Shown piece after piece: positions 1 to 8,996 of a stretch of 59,936 nucleotides of DNA (positions are counted from its first letter, which is position 1; each line of letters opens with the position of its first letter). The DNA is from Kaistella solincola (GTDB lineage Bacteria; Bacteroidota; Bacteroidia; Flavobacteriales; Weeksellaceae). A program made the translations under genes and the position numbers. The DNA is taken from the NCBI RefSeq assembly GCF_000812875.1, contig NZ_JSYK01000005.1:1-59936 (forward strand), read 5' to 3'. The notes below the pieces were generated by a model, which was not told where the DNA came from, made no database searches, and was given only the letters and a program-made list of their open reading frames with translations.

Positions 1-20
1 CTAAAAGCTAATACCAATTT

Positions 21-128
<108 letters not shown>

Positions 129-133
129 TTTTT

Positions 134-167
134 AAACCTCATACATTTATTTGTATGAGGTTTTTTT
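134..167 (+). terminator. Terminator of the rRNA operon
   Basis: Twelve-base inverted repeat AAACCTCATACA / TGTATGAGGTTT with a 6-base loop, followed by a run of T. It sits six bases after the 5S rRNA and is the obvious end of the rrn transcript. Confidence 0.9.
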
Positions 168-180
168 GTGGCTATATGTC

Positions 181-250
181 GGATGCTAAAAGTTAGATGC
201 TGGAAGTTAAATGTTAAAGATTAGAACCAAGATCCAAGAATCAAGTATTC
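181..250. repeat. Degenerate heptanucleotide-period repeat
   Basis: The stretch can be cut into ten consecutive 7-mers of similar shape: GGATGCT, AAAAGTT, AGATGCT, GGAAGTT, AAATGTT, AAAGATT, AGAACCA, AGATCCA, AGAATCA, AGTATTC. The period is clear although units have drifted. It is non-coding and lies in the gap after the rrn operon. Similar period-7 tracts occur at four other gene borders in this window. Confidence 0.6.
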
Positions 251-298
251 CGGTTTTTAATAATACCTAAAAACAGAATGCAAATTATTTTCGCTGAC

Positions 299-330
299 AA
301 AAATTTGCGCCCATTTAAGCAGTTTTTTCA
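299..330 (+). repeat. Copy of the dispersed GC-TTTAA-GC intergenic element
   Basis: AAATTTGC arm, a TTTAA-like centre, then GCAG followed by a T run. This matches the architecture of about twenty other intergenic elements in the window (best copy at 15335-15364). It lies in the gap before the pseudogene. The match is degenerate. Confidence 0.45.
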
Positions 331-395
331 ATCTGTAAAACGGGAAAAAAATGCCGTTCTAGCACGGATTTTTTGGGATGAAATAAATTAATTGA

Positions 396-703
396 AATTC
401 AGGTTGGTTTAAATTTTGCTGCTTTGGGATTATCGAAACAACCTGGAAACCACACGAAGAGCACGGCAAACTTTCAATTGCCGAGAAAAATGATCTGCCG
501 GAAAGTGTTTTTGGCCTTCCCAAACAGAAAAAAGAACCGATGACCGACGCTTCGCACGTACGAAATGCCATGGCGCGTTTTGATCAGGTGAAAGATGTAT
601 CAGATGCCGACCGAGACCTGGCATTTGCCAATATTAAAAAGCGGCCAAGCACTTCGACATCGAGATGAATGAAAAAAGCTGGAAAGAGTTTGGAAAAAAA
701 TAA
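396..703 (+). pseudogene. Broken DUF6582-like gene (frameshifted, start lost)
   Basis: One open frame from 396 to about 640 reads LPESVFGLPKQKKEP followed by TDASHVRNAMARFDQVKDVS and DADRDLAFANIKK, a pattern I recognise from the small DUF6582 family (LPxSxFxxPxxRKEPLTDAxHVRNAxARFxQV). At the A-run 636-640 the frame breaks. Adding one A restores AAKHFDIEMNEKSWKEFGKK and a TAA at 701-703. No in-frame ATG exists upstream of the conserved part, and a stop closes the frame at 393-395, so the 5' end is also lost. A hairpin terminator follows at 728. A sequencing error at the homopolymer could explain the frameshift but not the missing start. Function of the family is unknown to me. Confidence 0.7.
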
Positions 704-727
704 TTCTGTTTCAGTCCTGGAAAATTT

Positions 728-774
728 AAAACCTGCAAACTTGCTTTATTAAAGCAAATTCGCAGGTTTTTTTT
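728..774 (+). terminator. Hairpin terminator after the pseudogene
   Basis: Long inverted repeat AAACCTGCAAACTTGCTTT / AAAGCAAATTCGCAGGTTT with a 3-base loop, then eight T. It faces the plus strand, so it would end the pseudogene transcript. The A-rich left side could also serve hutH on the minus strand, which ends at 802. Confidence 0.8.
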
Positions 775-801
775 ATTATACCAATACTTATTATCCTTAT
801 T

Positions 802-2292
802 TTATTCTACAACAAATCTGCGCTCGCGAATCATTTCTGCAATAGCAAGAATATCTTCACCAATTAAACGGTCATTTTCCAACTTTTCAACTTTTGACCG
901 TATAACAGAATATGCTTTTTCAACATATTCACCGCATTTCGCTGGACGTCGGAATTCTAAGCCCTGAGCACCAAAAAGAAGTTCCACTGCCAAAATATTT
1001 TCTAAATTGCCCAAAACCTGGTTGAATTTCCGGCCGGAAATACTTCCCATCGATACATGATCTTCCTGTCCTAAACTGGTCGGAATGGAATCTGCGGATG
1101 CTGGAAAACACAGGGTTTTGTTTTCAGTTACAAGCGCCGCGGAAGTATATTGCGGAATCATAAATCCGGAATTTAAACCTGAACTTGCAGTTAACAGACG
1201 TGGTAAACCATATTTTCCTTCCAGCAAAAGATAACTTCTGCGGTCTGAAATATTTCCGAGCTCTGCGGCAGCTAAAGTCGCGTAATCTAGTGGTAAAGCC
1301 AAAAGCTGTCCATGGAAATTACCGCCGGAAATGCTTTCATCGGCGCTTAAAACAATCGGATTATCGGTGACGGAATTTAGTTCCGTTTCAGCCAAATTTT
1401 TCAAATGTTCAAAAGCATTTCTACTCGCACCGTGAACCTGCGGCACACAGCGCATTGAATACGGATCCTGCACACGGTCGCAATATTCATGGCTTTTTAA
1501 ATTCTCGGAGTTTTCGAGAAATTTCACCATTCTGGCGGCAACTTTTTTGCTGCCGGCAAAAGGGCGGATTTCGTGCAATTCTTTTTTAAACGGACTTGCG
1601 GAACCTCGATATGCTTCCAGACTTAAAGCAGCGGTTAAATCTGCTAAATTGAGTAAATATTCAAATTTAAATAAGCCTAAAATGGCGTGCGCCAAAATAA
1701 ACTGTGTACCATTAATTAAGCCCAGACCTCCTTTTGGGCCAAGCACCAAAGCTTCGAGATTATTTTCGTTTAAAACTGAAGATGCGTCGCGAATTTCTTC
1801 ACCTTGCCAAACTTTTCCTAAACCTAAAAGCGGCAAAACCAAATGCGCCAAAGGTGCTAAATCTCCGGATGCGCCCACAGAACCTTGCTCAGGTACGACG
1901 GGAATAATGTCTTTTTCCAACATTAAAATCAGGCGCTCGATAACAGTAAGTGAAACTCCGGAAAATCCCTTTGATAAGGCGTGAATTTTTGTAATCATCA
2001 TCACGCGCGATAGATCTTTTGCAATGGGTTTTCCAACGCCGACAGCGTGAGAAATAATTAAATTATGCTGCAATAGCGCGGTTTCTTCTTCCGAAATTTT
2101 AACATCGCACAGCGGTCCAAAGCCGGTATTGATGCCATAAACCGTGCGGTCCGATTCAACAATTTCGCGCACATTTTGCTCAGATTGCAGTATTTTTTGT
2201 TTTGCTTCGTCGTTTATACTTGCATTTTTTGGGTTTTCTAAAATAGCAATTATATCTTCGATGGTCAGTTCATCGATACCGTAAGTTTTCAT
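802..2292 (-). CDS. hutH: Histidine ammonia-lyase (histidase)
   Basis: Cytoplasmic lyase converting L-histidine to urocanate and ammonia, first step of histidine degradation. The catalytic MIO triad Ala-Ser-Gly is at residues 141-143 inside GSVGASGDLAPLAH, and the substrate-site motif YGINTGFGP is at 52-60. With the start at MKTYGIDELT the protein is 496 residues, normal for the family (about 500-510). An in-frame ATG 51 bases upstream (2343) would add 17 residues not typical of the family, so I prefer 2292. No other hut gene (hutU, hutI, hutG) is nearby, so it appears as an isolated gene. It is divergent from uvrC. Confidence 0.93.
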   Translation of the reverse strand: MKTYGIDELTIEDIIAILENPKNASINDEAKQKILQSEQNVREIVESDRTVYGINTGFGPLCDVKISEEETALLQHNLIISHAVGVGKPIAKDLSRVMMITKIHALSKGFSGVSLTVIERLILMLEKDIIPVVPEQGSVGASGDLAPLAHLVLPLLGLGKVWQGEEIRDASSVLNENNLEALVLGPKGGLGLINGTQFILAHAILGLFKFEYLLNLADLTAALSLEAYRGSASPFKKELHEIRPFAGSKKVAARMVKFLENSENLKSHEYCDRVQDPYSMRCVPQVHGASRNAFEHLKNLAETELNSVTDNPIVLSADESISGGNFHGQLLALPLDYATLAAAELGNISDRRSYLLLEGKYGLPRLLTASSGLNSGFMIPQYTSAALVTENKTLCFPASADSIPTSLGQEDHVSMGSISGRKFNQVLGNLENILAVELLFGAQGLEFRRPAKCGEYVEKAYSVIRSKVEKLENDRLIGEDILAIAEMIRERRFVVE

Positions 2293-2446
2293 GTTTAGAT
2301 TTTGCTTAAAATTACTGTTTTTTAAGAACCTGTCAAAAGGCAAATTGCTTTTAAAACCTGATTTATATTTTTTTTACCGGCTGTTTGAGCCATTTTTTTA
2401 ATTTTCATTTCTTTAAAATCCCGTCGCGTGCTAAAATCCAAATCCC

Positions 2447-2454
2447 TAATTTTG
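2447..2454 (+). promoter_or_regulatory. Predicted -7 element of uvrC, almost leaderless
   Basis: TAATTTTG matches the Bacteroidetes -7 consensus TAnnTTTG. Only four bases separate it from the uvrC ATG at 2459, so transcription would start at or next to the start codon. No clear TTG lies 17-23 bases upstream. Confidence 0.4.
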
Positions 2455-2458
2455 TATT

Positions 2459-4255
2459 ATGAATTCGGATTTAGAACTTCAACTTAAAACTTTACCGTCA
2501 GATCCGGGCGTTTACCGCTATTATGACAAATTTAATCAGCTTTTGTATGTTGGAAAGGCTAAGAATTTAAAAAAACGGGTTTTATCGTATTTCAATAAAA
2601 ACCAGGCAGGTTACCGCACCCGAATCATGGTGAGCAAAATCGTGCGCCTGGAAACAACCGTCGTAAACAGCGAGTACGACGCCCTTCTGCTTGAAAATAA
2701 TCTGATAAAAGAACATCAGCCGTTTTACAACGTGATGCTGAAAGATGACAAAACCTACCCGTGGATTTGCATTAAAAATGAAGATTTTCCGCGTGTTTTT
2801 TTAACGCGGACTAAAATAAAAGACGGTTCGGAATATTACGGTCCGTACGCAAAAGTGCGTCCTGCGAAGTTTTTGCTGGATACTATCAAACACATTTATA
2901 AAATCCGGACCTGTAATCTGAATTTAGCGCCTGAAAAAATTGCTGAAGGAAAATACAGAGTTTGTCTGGAATATCACATTAAAAATTGTGAAGGTCCATG
3001 CGAAATGCTTGAAATGAAGGAAAGCTACGACCGGAAAATTGAAGCGATTCGCGGAATTATTAAAGGTGATTTCCGTATTGCAAAAGAATATCTGGTGAAT
3101 CAAATGATGGCTTTCGCGCAAAATCTGGAATTCGAAAATGCGCAGATGGTAAAAGAACGGATGGATTTGCTTGATAATTACCAGGTGAAACACACGGTGG
3201 TAAATCCGAGCATCAATGATGTTGACGTTTTTGGGATGACGAGCGATGAAACGGCCGCGTACATTAATTACTTCAAAATTCAGAATGGAAATATCATACA
3301 AAGTTTTACGACCGAAATTAAAAAAGTTCTCGAAGAATCAGATGAAGATTTGCTTGAAGAAGCTATGATTGAAATCCGGCAGAAATTCGATTCTGATTCG
3401 AAAGAAATCCTGATTCCGTTTCATCTGACACTTGAAATTCCGAATGTAAAATTGATCGTTCCGAAAGTTGGCGACAAAAAAAGAATCGTGGAACTTTCGG
3501 AAAAAAACGCGAAAGAATATCGCATTGAAAAACTGAAACAAGTTCAGATTCTGGATCCCGAGAGACACACGAATCGCATAATGGCGGAAATGCAGAAGCT
3601 TCTGCGTATGCCTACAGAACCGCGACACATCGAAGGTTTTGATAACTCGAATATTCAGGGAACGAATCCCGTTTCCGCGTGTGTGGTTTTTAAAGACGGA
3701 AAACCAAGCAAAGCAGATTACCGCATTTTTCACCCGAAAACCGTCGTCGGTCCTGATGATTTCAAAACGATGGAAGAAGTGATTTACCGGCGCTACAAAA
3801 GACTTTTGGATGAAGCGGAACCTTTGCCACAGCTTATTTTAATTGATGGTGGAAAAGGCCAGTTATCTTCAGCGGTGAAAAGTTTGAAGCTACTTGGCTT
3901 GTACGGAAAAATTACCATTATTGGTATTGCGAAGCGGTTGGAAGAAATTTATTTTCCGGAAGATTCCATCCCGTTGTACCTCGATAAAAAGTCGGAAACG
4001 CTGAAAATTTTACAGCGGGTTCGCGATGAATCGCACCGTTTTGGTGTAAAACATCACCGTACACGGCGTAAAAATTCCACCATAAAATCGGAGCTTGAAG
4101 AGATTCCAGGTGTTGGCCCGCGCGGGATTGAAATGCTGCTTCTGAAACTGAAATCGGTGAAAAGAGTGAAAGAATCCAGTTTAGAAACTCTGGAAGAAAT
4201 TTTGGGAAAATCGAAAGGCAAAATGGTTTGGGCATATTTTAATACACCACTTTAG
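2459..4255 (+). CDS. uvrC: Excinuclease ABC subunit C
   Basis: Dual-incision nuclease of nucleotide excision repair, recruited by UvrB to damaged DNA. Domains in order: GIY-YIG nuclease at the N-terminus (GVYRYY... LLYVGKAKNLKKRV, about 17-45), a UVR/UvrB-binding segment (about 200-240, LEFENAQMVKERMDLL), RNase H-like nuclease domain (about 375-520, with IEGFDNSNIQGTNPV and LILIDGGKGQL), and a C-terminal helix-hairpin-helix (IPGVGPRG). 598 residues, full length. The last 17 bases overlap the 3' end of the convergent minus-strand gene at 4239. Confidence 0.97.
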   Translation: MNSDLELQLKTLPSDPGVYRYYDKFNQLLYVGKAKNLKKRVLSYFNKNQAGYRTRIMVSKIVRLETTVVNSEYDALLLENNLIKEHQPFYNVMLKDDKTYPWICIKNEDFPRVFLTRTKIKDGSEYYGPYAKVRPAKFLLDTIKHIYKIRTCNLNLAPEKIAEGKYRVCLEYHIKNCEGPCEMLEMKESYDRKIEAIRGIIKGDFRIAKEYLVNQMMAFAQNLEFENAQMVKERMDLLDNYQVKHTVVNPSINDVDVFGMTSDETAAYINYFKIQNGNIIQSFTTEIKKVLEESDEDLLEEAMIEIRQKFDSDSKEILIPFHLTLEIPNVKLIVPKVGDKKRIVELSEKNAKEYRIEKLKQVQILDPERHTNRIMAEMQKLLRMPTEPRHIEGFDNSNIQGTNPVSACVVFKDGKPSKADYRIFHPKTVVGPDDFKTMEEVIYRRYKRLLDEAEPLPQLILIDGGKGQLSSAVKSLKLLGLYGKITIIGIAKRLEEIYFPEDSIPLYLDKKSETLKILQRVRDESHRFGVKHHRTRRKNSTIKSELEEIPGVGPRGIEMLLLKLKSVKRVKESSLETLEEILGKSKGKMVWAYFNTPL

Positions 4256-5027
4256 CAGTCTCTTTAAATACTTCTTTCCTGTAGCTTCCATCAGCATTTG
4301 GTAATTCAATAATTATTGCGCCGTCTTCTATATATCCTAAAGTTTGGGTGCCATCCTGAAGCTGCACTCTGTACACGTCTTTTTTAGTGGAAGCTTTAAA
4401 AATCGCATACGGAGTCGAATTTTTCGGGTTGACCAAAATAAACTGATTGTCTGAAATATAAATCCGGTTAAAATTTAATGTACCGTTACTGAACGTTTGT
4501 GCTTTGCTTTCACTCTTTGTGCCGCTGTTTTGGCTTTGGCTTGATTTGCCAAGTTCTGGTCCGCGCGCCGCCGTTTGTTTTGGAAGTTCAGTACGAGTGG
4601 TAACCGCCAGTTGCACGGGATTTGAAGCGGGAAGTGTTTTCGTAGCGGTATTTAAAGCATCTATAAATCCGGGTTGAAATTCTTTGATGTTTGTTTTTGC
4701 TTCATATGAAGCGACGGTTTTTCCGCTGCAGTCCTTGAAATTAATCTGGAGTTTGTTTTTCAGGAAAGTACTGGCGTCCACAAGTTCCGCTTTTAAAACT
4801 CCGCAGGGATTATTTTTCGGAGCTTCCGGCCAGGAATCATTATTTTCACTGATAACAACATATTTCTTGCCGGTAAGATTAGAACTCAAAAGCGTTGCCA
4901 GACCGTATTTGTTAGCGTCAAAATCGCCTGTCCTTCCAGCAATATAAACGAAGCTATAATCTGAAATATTCTGACTGTACGCTGCGGTAAACAAAAGGAA
5001 AAATGCAAATTTCAAAAGTTTTTTCAT
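4239..5027 (-). CDS. Secreted hypothetical protein
   Basis: 262 residues with a clear signal peptide (MKKLLKFAFFLLFTAAYSQ, cleavage after about residue 19). The body has a Ser/Gln/Lys-rich linker (about 150-180) and a C-terminal part rich in short beta-like stretches (YISDNQFILVN..., GYIEDGAIIIELP). I do not recognise a family. It follows the PorV-like gene by 25 bases on the same strand and is probably co-transcribed with it. Its 3' end overlaps the end of uvrC by 17 bases, tail to tail. Confidence 0.8.
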   Translation of the reverse strand: MKKLLKFAFFLLFTAAYSQNISDYSFVYIAGRTGDFDANKYGLATLLSSNLTGKKYVVISENNDSWPEAPKNNPCGVLKAELVDASTFLKNKLQINFKDCSGKTVASYEAKTNIKEFQPGFIDALNTATKTLPASNPVQLAVTTRTELPKQTAARGPELGKSSQSQNSGTKSESKAQTFSNGTLNFNRIYISDNQFILVNPKNSTPYAIFKASTKKDVYRVQLQDGTQTLGYIEDGAIIIELPNADGSYRKEVFKETAKVVY

Positions 5028-5052
5028 CGCGGTAATTTAAGTAAAGATAAAT

Positions 5053-6135
5053 TTAATTCCTGAAATCGCCCATATCCAATTTCAGGGAAAAGAAATTTGA
5101 AAAGAAATTCGAACCGCCAATTCCGGAGTTTGTAATTGCGTAATCTAATGTTAAACCTTGATATTTAATGCCAATTCCGGCGCTTGGTTGAAATGAAATT
5201 TTGCGTTTCAGGTTTTCGATATCGGTAATATTTTGAAAACGGTTCACGCCAACGCGTACGAAAATCATATCCTGAAACATAAGTTCCGCGCCGGCATATG
5301 GCGTAATGCTCGCAAATTCGGTGGAAATTACGGCCGCGGTTTTTGCAAAATCTACGTTCAATCCCGCTTCGGGTAACAATTCCAGATCACGGTTGATTTC
5401 GTAATTCCGGCTAAGTCCCAAGTTGAGTTTAGGCATCGTGAGTTCCATTTTGTCTTTCGGTGCGGGATTAAATTCTTCACCGTTCACCACGGCAGAAAGT
5501 TCATCCTGATTCACCGTCCAAAAATTAACGGTTGTAGTGGCATCTTTTAGCACGGCGCCGTAATTCCAACCTGAATCTGCGTGGTAAATCGCGCCGAGAT
5601 CAAAACCGAAACCGAAACCATTCGCGAATTTTCCCACATTTCTGTACACGAGTTTCGCATTGGCACCGACATCAAGCCGGTGATTTCCGCCTGGATGAAA
5701 TGCGTAAGAAATCAAAGCCGCGTAATCAGACTGAGAAAAACTTGTGATTTTATCATAATCGATATTTCCTTCCGGATCGATTAACTGTGTTGTATTTAAA
5801 ATATTATCGATGCCGAGGCGCACCACAGAAACCGCGAAAACACCACCGTTATGGTCCAAAGGTTTTGCAAAAGCCAGGTAATCGTACTTCGCAATCGATT
5901 CAAAATATTCAGCGTGCATCGCTGCGCCTTGCCAGTCTCGTTCTATAGCGATAAGTCCGGCCGGATTCCACATTGGGGAGTAAACATCATTTTGACTCGA
6001 AATTACCGCCCCGCCCATTGCAAGACCGCGTGCGCCAGCGCCAATGCTTAAAAATTCATTTGAATATTTCCGCACAATTTGTGCTTCGGAGAAAAATCCG
6101 AAAAGCAAAAAGGTAGCGAAAACGAGTTTTTTCAT
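5053..6135 (-). CDS. PorV/PorQ-family outer membrane protein (PorV2-like)
   Basis: 360 residues, signal peptide MKKLVFATFLLFGFFSEAQ, then the family hallmark FLSIGAGARGLAMGGAVISS followed by YSPMWNPAGL. This is the N-terminal pattern of PorV-type FadL-like beta barrels of the type IX secretion system. PorV shuttles cargo from the translocon to the attachment complex; a second paralogue type (PorV2) has a less defined role. The C-terminus (SLKLDMGDFRN) fits a last barrel strand. It overlaps the preceding transporter gene by four bases (coupled start) and is followed by a secreted protein. Which paralogue it is would need a tree. Confidence 0.8.
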   Translation of the reverse strand: MKKLVFATFLLFGFFSEAQIVRKYSNEFLSIGAGARGLAMGGAVISSQNDVYSPMWNPAGLIAIERDWQGAAMHAEYFESIAKYDYLAFAKPLDHNGGVFAVSVVRLGIDNILNTTQLIDPEGNIDYDKITSFSQSDYAALISYAFHPGGNHRLDVGANAKLVYRNVGKFANGFGFGFDLGAIYHADSGWNYGAVLKDATTTVNFWTVNQDELSAVVNGEEFNPAPKDKMELTMPKLNLGLSRNYEINRDLELLPEAGLNVDFAKTAAVISTEFASITPYAGAELMFQDMIFVRVGVNRFQNITDIENLKRKISFQPSAGIGIKYQGLTLDYAITNSGIGGSNFFSNFFSLKLDMGDFRN

Positions 6136-7028
6136 GAATTTTCAAGATTTTTTGCGGCGGTAGCTTTTCTGGCTTTTAAAACACCGTTGATTACAATTGC
6201 AGAAATCATCACGAGCGAAGCTACGTAAAAAATAGGGCTCATTTGCTCGGATTCACCAAAGATAAAAAAAGCCAGGATAATCCCGTAAACAGGCTCCAGA
6301 TTTACCGTAAGAATTAAGGTAAACGGCGAAATGTATTTCATTAAATTCACTGATTCCAACATCGGAAAAGCGGTGAAAAAGCTGGCTAAAATCAGAACTA
6401 AACCGAGGTCGCGCATGCTGATGTCGTGCAGCTGAAAGAGTTGTCCGGTGAAGAGATAGAGCACAGAAAGTATGGCGCAACCCGAAAAAATTTCATAAAA
6501 AATAATATTTCCAGACGTGGTTTTCCCAAAAATTCGGCCGTTAAACACCGAAAAAACGGTTCCGAACAGGGCGGTTAAAATTCCGAAAAATATGCCTTCT
6601 TTATACTGAAATTCGGTTTTAAAAATTAGACCCATACATATTAAAATGACGATGCCCATAACGACCTCCGAAATATCGATTTTCCGTTTAAAAACAATGG
6701 GTTCCAGCACCGACGCAAACAATGTTGAAAGCGAAAGGCAGCTTAACGCTATGGAGACGTTGGAAACTTTAATGGAATAAAAAAAGCACAGCCAGTGAAA
6801 CGCCATAAAACCACCAATTATTCCTAACTGCAGAAATAATTTCTTGGAGATTTTCAGGCTCTCTTTTTTAAAAAACCTGATGAAAATAAAAAGGAAAATT
6901 GCCGCAAAAAACATCCGGTAAAAAACCAAAATGCTCGCATCAGCATGAATCAGTTTGCCTAAAATTGCGGTAAAGCCCCATAAAAAAACAATAAGATGCA
7001 AACGGAAAAGGGCAGATTTTTTTACCAC
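6132..7028 (-). CDS. DMT-superfamily (EamA) transporter
   Basis: 298 residues with about ten hydrophobic segments arranged as two EamA halves (about 8-135 and 148-285). It is an inner-membrane drug/metabolite-type carrier; the substrate cannot be read from sequence. Two-fold internal similarity is visible (LHLIVFLWGFTAILGKLI at the start of the first half, ILTVNLEPVYGIILAFF near the end of the second). First gene of a three-gene minus-strand unit with the PorV-like gene (4-base overlap). Confidence 0.85.
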   Translation of the reverse strand: MVKKSALFRLHLIVFLWGFTAILGKLIHADASILVFYRMFFAAIFLFIFIRFFKKESLKISKKLFLQLGIIGGFMAFHWLCFFYSIKVSNVSIALSCLSLSTLFASVLEPIVFKRKIDISEVVMGIVILICMGLIFKTEFQYKEGIFFGILTALFGTVFSVFNGRIFGKTTSGNIIFYEIFSGCAILSVLYLFTGQLFQLHDISMRDLGLVLILASFFTAFPMLESVNLMKYISPFTLILTVNLEPVYGIILAFFIFGESEQMSPIFYVASLVMISAIVINGVLKARKATAAKNLENS

Positions 7029-7052
7029 AATAATTTATTTTTATACTTTCTG

Positions 7053-7060
7053 CAAAGCTA
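7053..7060 (-). promoter_or_regulatory. Predicted -7 element for the DMT transporter operon
   Basis: On the minus strand the sequence is TAGCTTTG, a match to TAnnTTTG, 24 bases upstream of the ATG at 7028. A TTG is present 14 bases further upstream, shorter than the usual 17-23 spacing. Confidence 0.5.
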
Positions 7061-7104
7061 CAAATCCATTTAGACAATTTTCGGAAAAAATGTCATTTTA
7101 GCGG

Positions 7105-7140
7105 CAAAAAAACCCTAAAAGTCTCTACAACTTTTAGGGT
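7105..7140 (-). terminator. Terminator-like hairpin facing the DMT operon
   Basis: Perfect 11-base inverted repeat ACCCTAAAAGT / ACTTTTAGGGT with a 7-base loop. The U-run follows only on the minus strand (A7105-A7112 of the plus strand). There is no annotated minus-strand gene upstream of it, so it is either an attenuator for readthrough from the right, the end of a small unannotated RNA, or a barrier between the divergent genes. Confidence 0.6.
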
Positions 7141-7194
7141 CCTTCAAATAATAAACTATTAAAAAAATAAAACTAGGAATTGAAAAATTTCTAC

Positions 7195-7236
7195 TTTACC
7201 TGTAAACGGTAAAAATATGCCGTTATTTTAGGTAAA
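7195..7236. promoter_or_regulatory. Two-part inverted repeat upstream of the carboxylase gene
   Basis: TTTACCT (7195-7201) pairs with AGGTAAA (7230-7236), and inside it AACGG pairs with CCGTT. Together this gives 12 paired bases with a small internal loop. It lies upstream of the predicted -7 element at 7268, so it is more likely an operator or an RNA of another transcript than a leader structure. No T run follows. Confidence 0.4.
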
Positions 7237-7267
7237 AATGTTAAAAAAGTACTAAAGTTTTGTTATT

Positions 7268-7275
7268 TAAATTTG
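7268..7275 (+). promoter_or_regulatory. Predicted -7 element of the acyl-CoA carboxylase gene
   Basis: TAAATTTG matches TAnnTTTG and leaves an untranslated leader of about 65 bases before the ATG at 7347. No TTG at ideal spacing. Confidence 0.4.
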
Positions 7276-7346
7276 CTGGCTGTTCATCGTGTTTTACAGA
7301 ATATTATAATTAAAAATGTTACCTTTAAACCAAATTTTTCCACCAT

Positions 7347-8975
7347 ATGAATTTAGAATTTAACAAAAGAGAAGACCAAAATAAACTAAAATTAGGCGAA
7401 ATAAACAGCTTATTAAGCGAAATAAAAAAAGGCGGTGGCGAAAAGAGATTGCAGAAACAGCGCGATGAAGGAAAACTCACCGCGCGCGAACGTATAGATT
7501 ATCTTTTGGATAAAAATTCGGATTCCATTGAAATCGGTGCTTTTGCCGGCTTCGGAATGTACGAAGAACAAGGTGGTTGTCCAAGCGGCGGCGTTGTTGT
7601 AGTGATGGGTTACGTTTCCGGAAAACAATGTTTGGTGGTTGCCAATGACGCTTCGGTAAAAGCGGGTGCCTGGTTTCCGATTACGGCGAAGAAAAATCTG
7701 CGCGCACAGGAAATTTCGATGGAAAACCGGCTACCGATAATATATCTCGTAGATTCTGCGGGTGTTTTCCTGCCGATGCAGGACGAAATTTTCCCCGATA
7801 AAGAGCATTTCGGCCGTATTTTTCGCAATAATGCTAAAATGAGTTCGATGGGAATTGTTCAGATTTCAGCAGTGATGGGAAGTTGTGTTGCCGGCGGCGC
7901 TTATCTTCCGATTATGAGCGACGAAGCCATGATCGTGGATAAAACAGGCTCTATATTTTTAGCTGGAAGTTATTTGGTAAAAGCGGCGATTGGTGAAAAT
8001 ATCGATAACGAAACTCTGGGTGGCGCAACCACGCACTGCGAAATTTCGGGCGTTACCGATTTTAAAGCAAAAGACGATAAAGATGCGCTGGACCGCATTA
8101 AAAATATTATGAAATCCATCGGAAGTTACGACAAAGCAGGTTTCGACCGCATTGAGAGCTTTCCGCCGAAAGAAAAAATCGAAAATATTTTCGGACATAT
8201 GCCCGCGTCCAGAGCTGACCAATACGATACTTTTGATATTATTAAATGCCTGGTCGATAATTCCGAATATGAAGAATATAAGGCAGATTATGGCAAAACC
8301 ATTATTTGTGCAACCGCAAGAATTGACGGCTGGAGCGTGGGAATTGTGGCGAACCAAAGAAAACTGGTAAAAAGCGGAAAAGGAGAAATGCAGTTTGGTG
8401 GCGTAATATATTCGGATTCTGCAGACAAGGCGACGCGTTTTATCGCGAACTGTAACCAAAGAAAAATTCCGTTGATTTTCCTACAGGATGTCACCGGATT
8501 TATGGTCGGTTCAAAATCTGAACATGGTGGAATTATTAAAGACGGCGCAAAAATGGTGAATGCCGTGGCAAATTCTGTAGTGCCAAAATTCACCGTTATA
8601 ACCGGGAATTCTTACGGTGCCGGAAACTACGCGATGTGCGGAAAAGCCTACGATCCGCGCTTAATTGTGGCGTGGCCGTGGAGTGAACTTGCGGTGATGG
8701 GTGGCAGCCAGGCCGCAAAAGTTTTAGCGCAAATCCAGGAATCTACCCTGAAAAAACAGGGAAAAGAAATCACCGAGGAAGAACATCAGGAAATTTTGGA
8801 CACCATTTCGAAAAGATATAAAAAACAAACCGAGCCAACGTACGCAGCAGCGCGGCTTTGGACCGATGCAATCATTAATCCCGTAGATACGCGCACCTGG
8901 ATTTCGATGGGAATTGAAGCTGCGGATCATGCACCAATTACAGAGAAATTCAATTTAGGTGTTATTCAGGTTTAA
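7347..8975 (+). CDS. Acyl-CoA carboxylase subunit beta (carboxyltransferase)
   Basis: 542-residue carboxyltransferase that moves CO2 from carboxybiotin to an acyl-CoA. N-terminal and C-terminal crotonase-like halves are both present. The segments QRDEGKLTARERIDYLLD, CVAGGAYLPIMSDEAMIV and GNSYGAGNYAMCGKAYDPR are typical of the methylcrotonyl-CoA/propionyl-CoA carboxylase beta family, closest in feel to methylcrotonyl-CoA carboxylase. No biotin-carrying alpha subunit is in the window, so the partner must be encoded elsewhere. Substrate is therefore uncertain. It is followed at 21 bases by a secreted protein gene. Confidence 0.9.
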   Translation: MNLEFNKREDQNKLKLGEINSLLSEIKKGGGEKRLQKQRDEGKLTARERIDYLLDKNSDSIEIGAFAGFGMYEEQGGCPSGGVVVVMGYVSGKQCLVVANDASVKAGAWFPITAKKNLRAQEISMENRLPIIYLVDSAGVFLPMQDEIFPDKEHFGRIFRNNAKMSSMGIVQISAVMGSCVAGGAYLPIMSDEAMIVDKTGSIFLAGSYLVKAAIGENIDNETLGGATTHCEISGVTDFKAKDDKDALDRIKNIMKSIGSYDKAGFDRIESFPPKEKIENIFGHMPASRADQYDTFDIIKCLVDNSEYEEYKADYGKTIICATARIDGWSVGIVANQRKLVKSGKGEMQFGGVIYSDSADKATRFIANCNQRKIPLIFLQDVTGFMVGSKSEHGGIIKDGAKMVNAVANSVVPKFTVITGNSYGAGNYAMCGKAYDPRLIVAWPWSELAVMGGSQAAKVLAQIQESTLKKQGKEITEEEHQEILDTISKRYKKQTEPTYAAARLWTDAIINPVDTRTWISMGIEAADHAPITEKFNLGVIQV

Positions 8976-8996
8976 GAAAATTTAAAACACAATATC

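Noticed and set aside
3338..3733. Long antisense frames inside uvrC and other genes
   Set aside because: They mirror the codon pattern of the coding strand, show no family motifs and have no promoter or start context.
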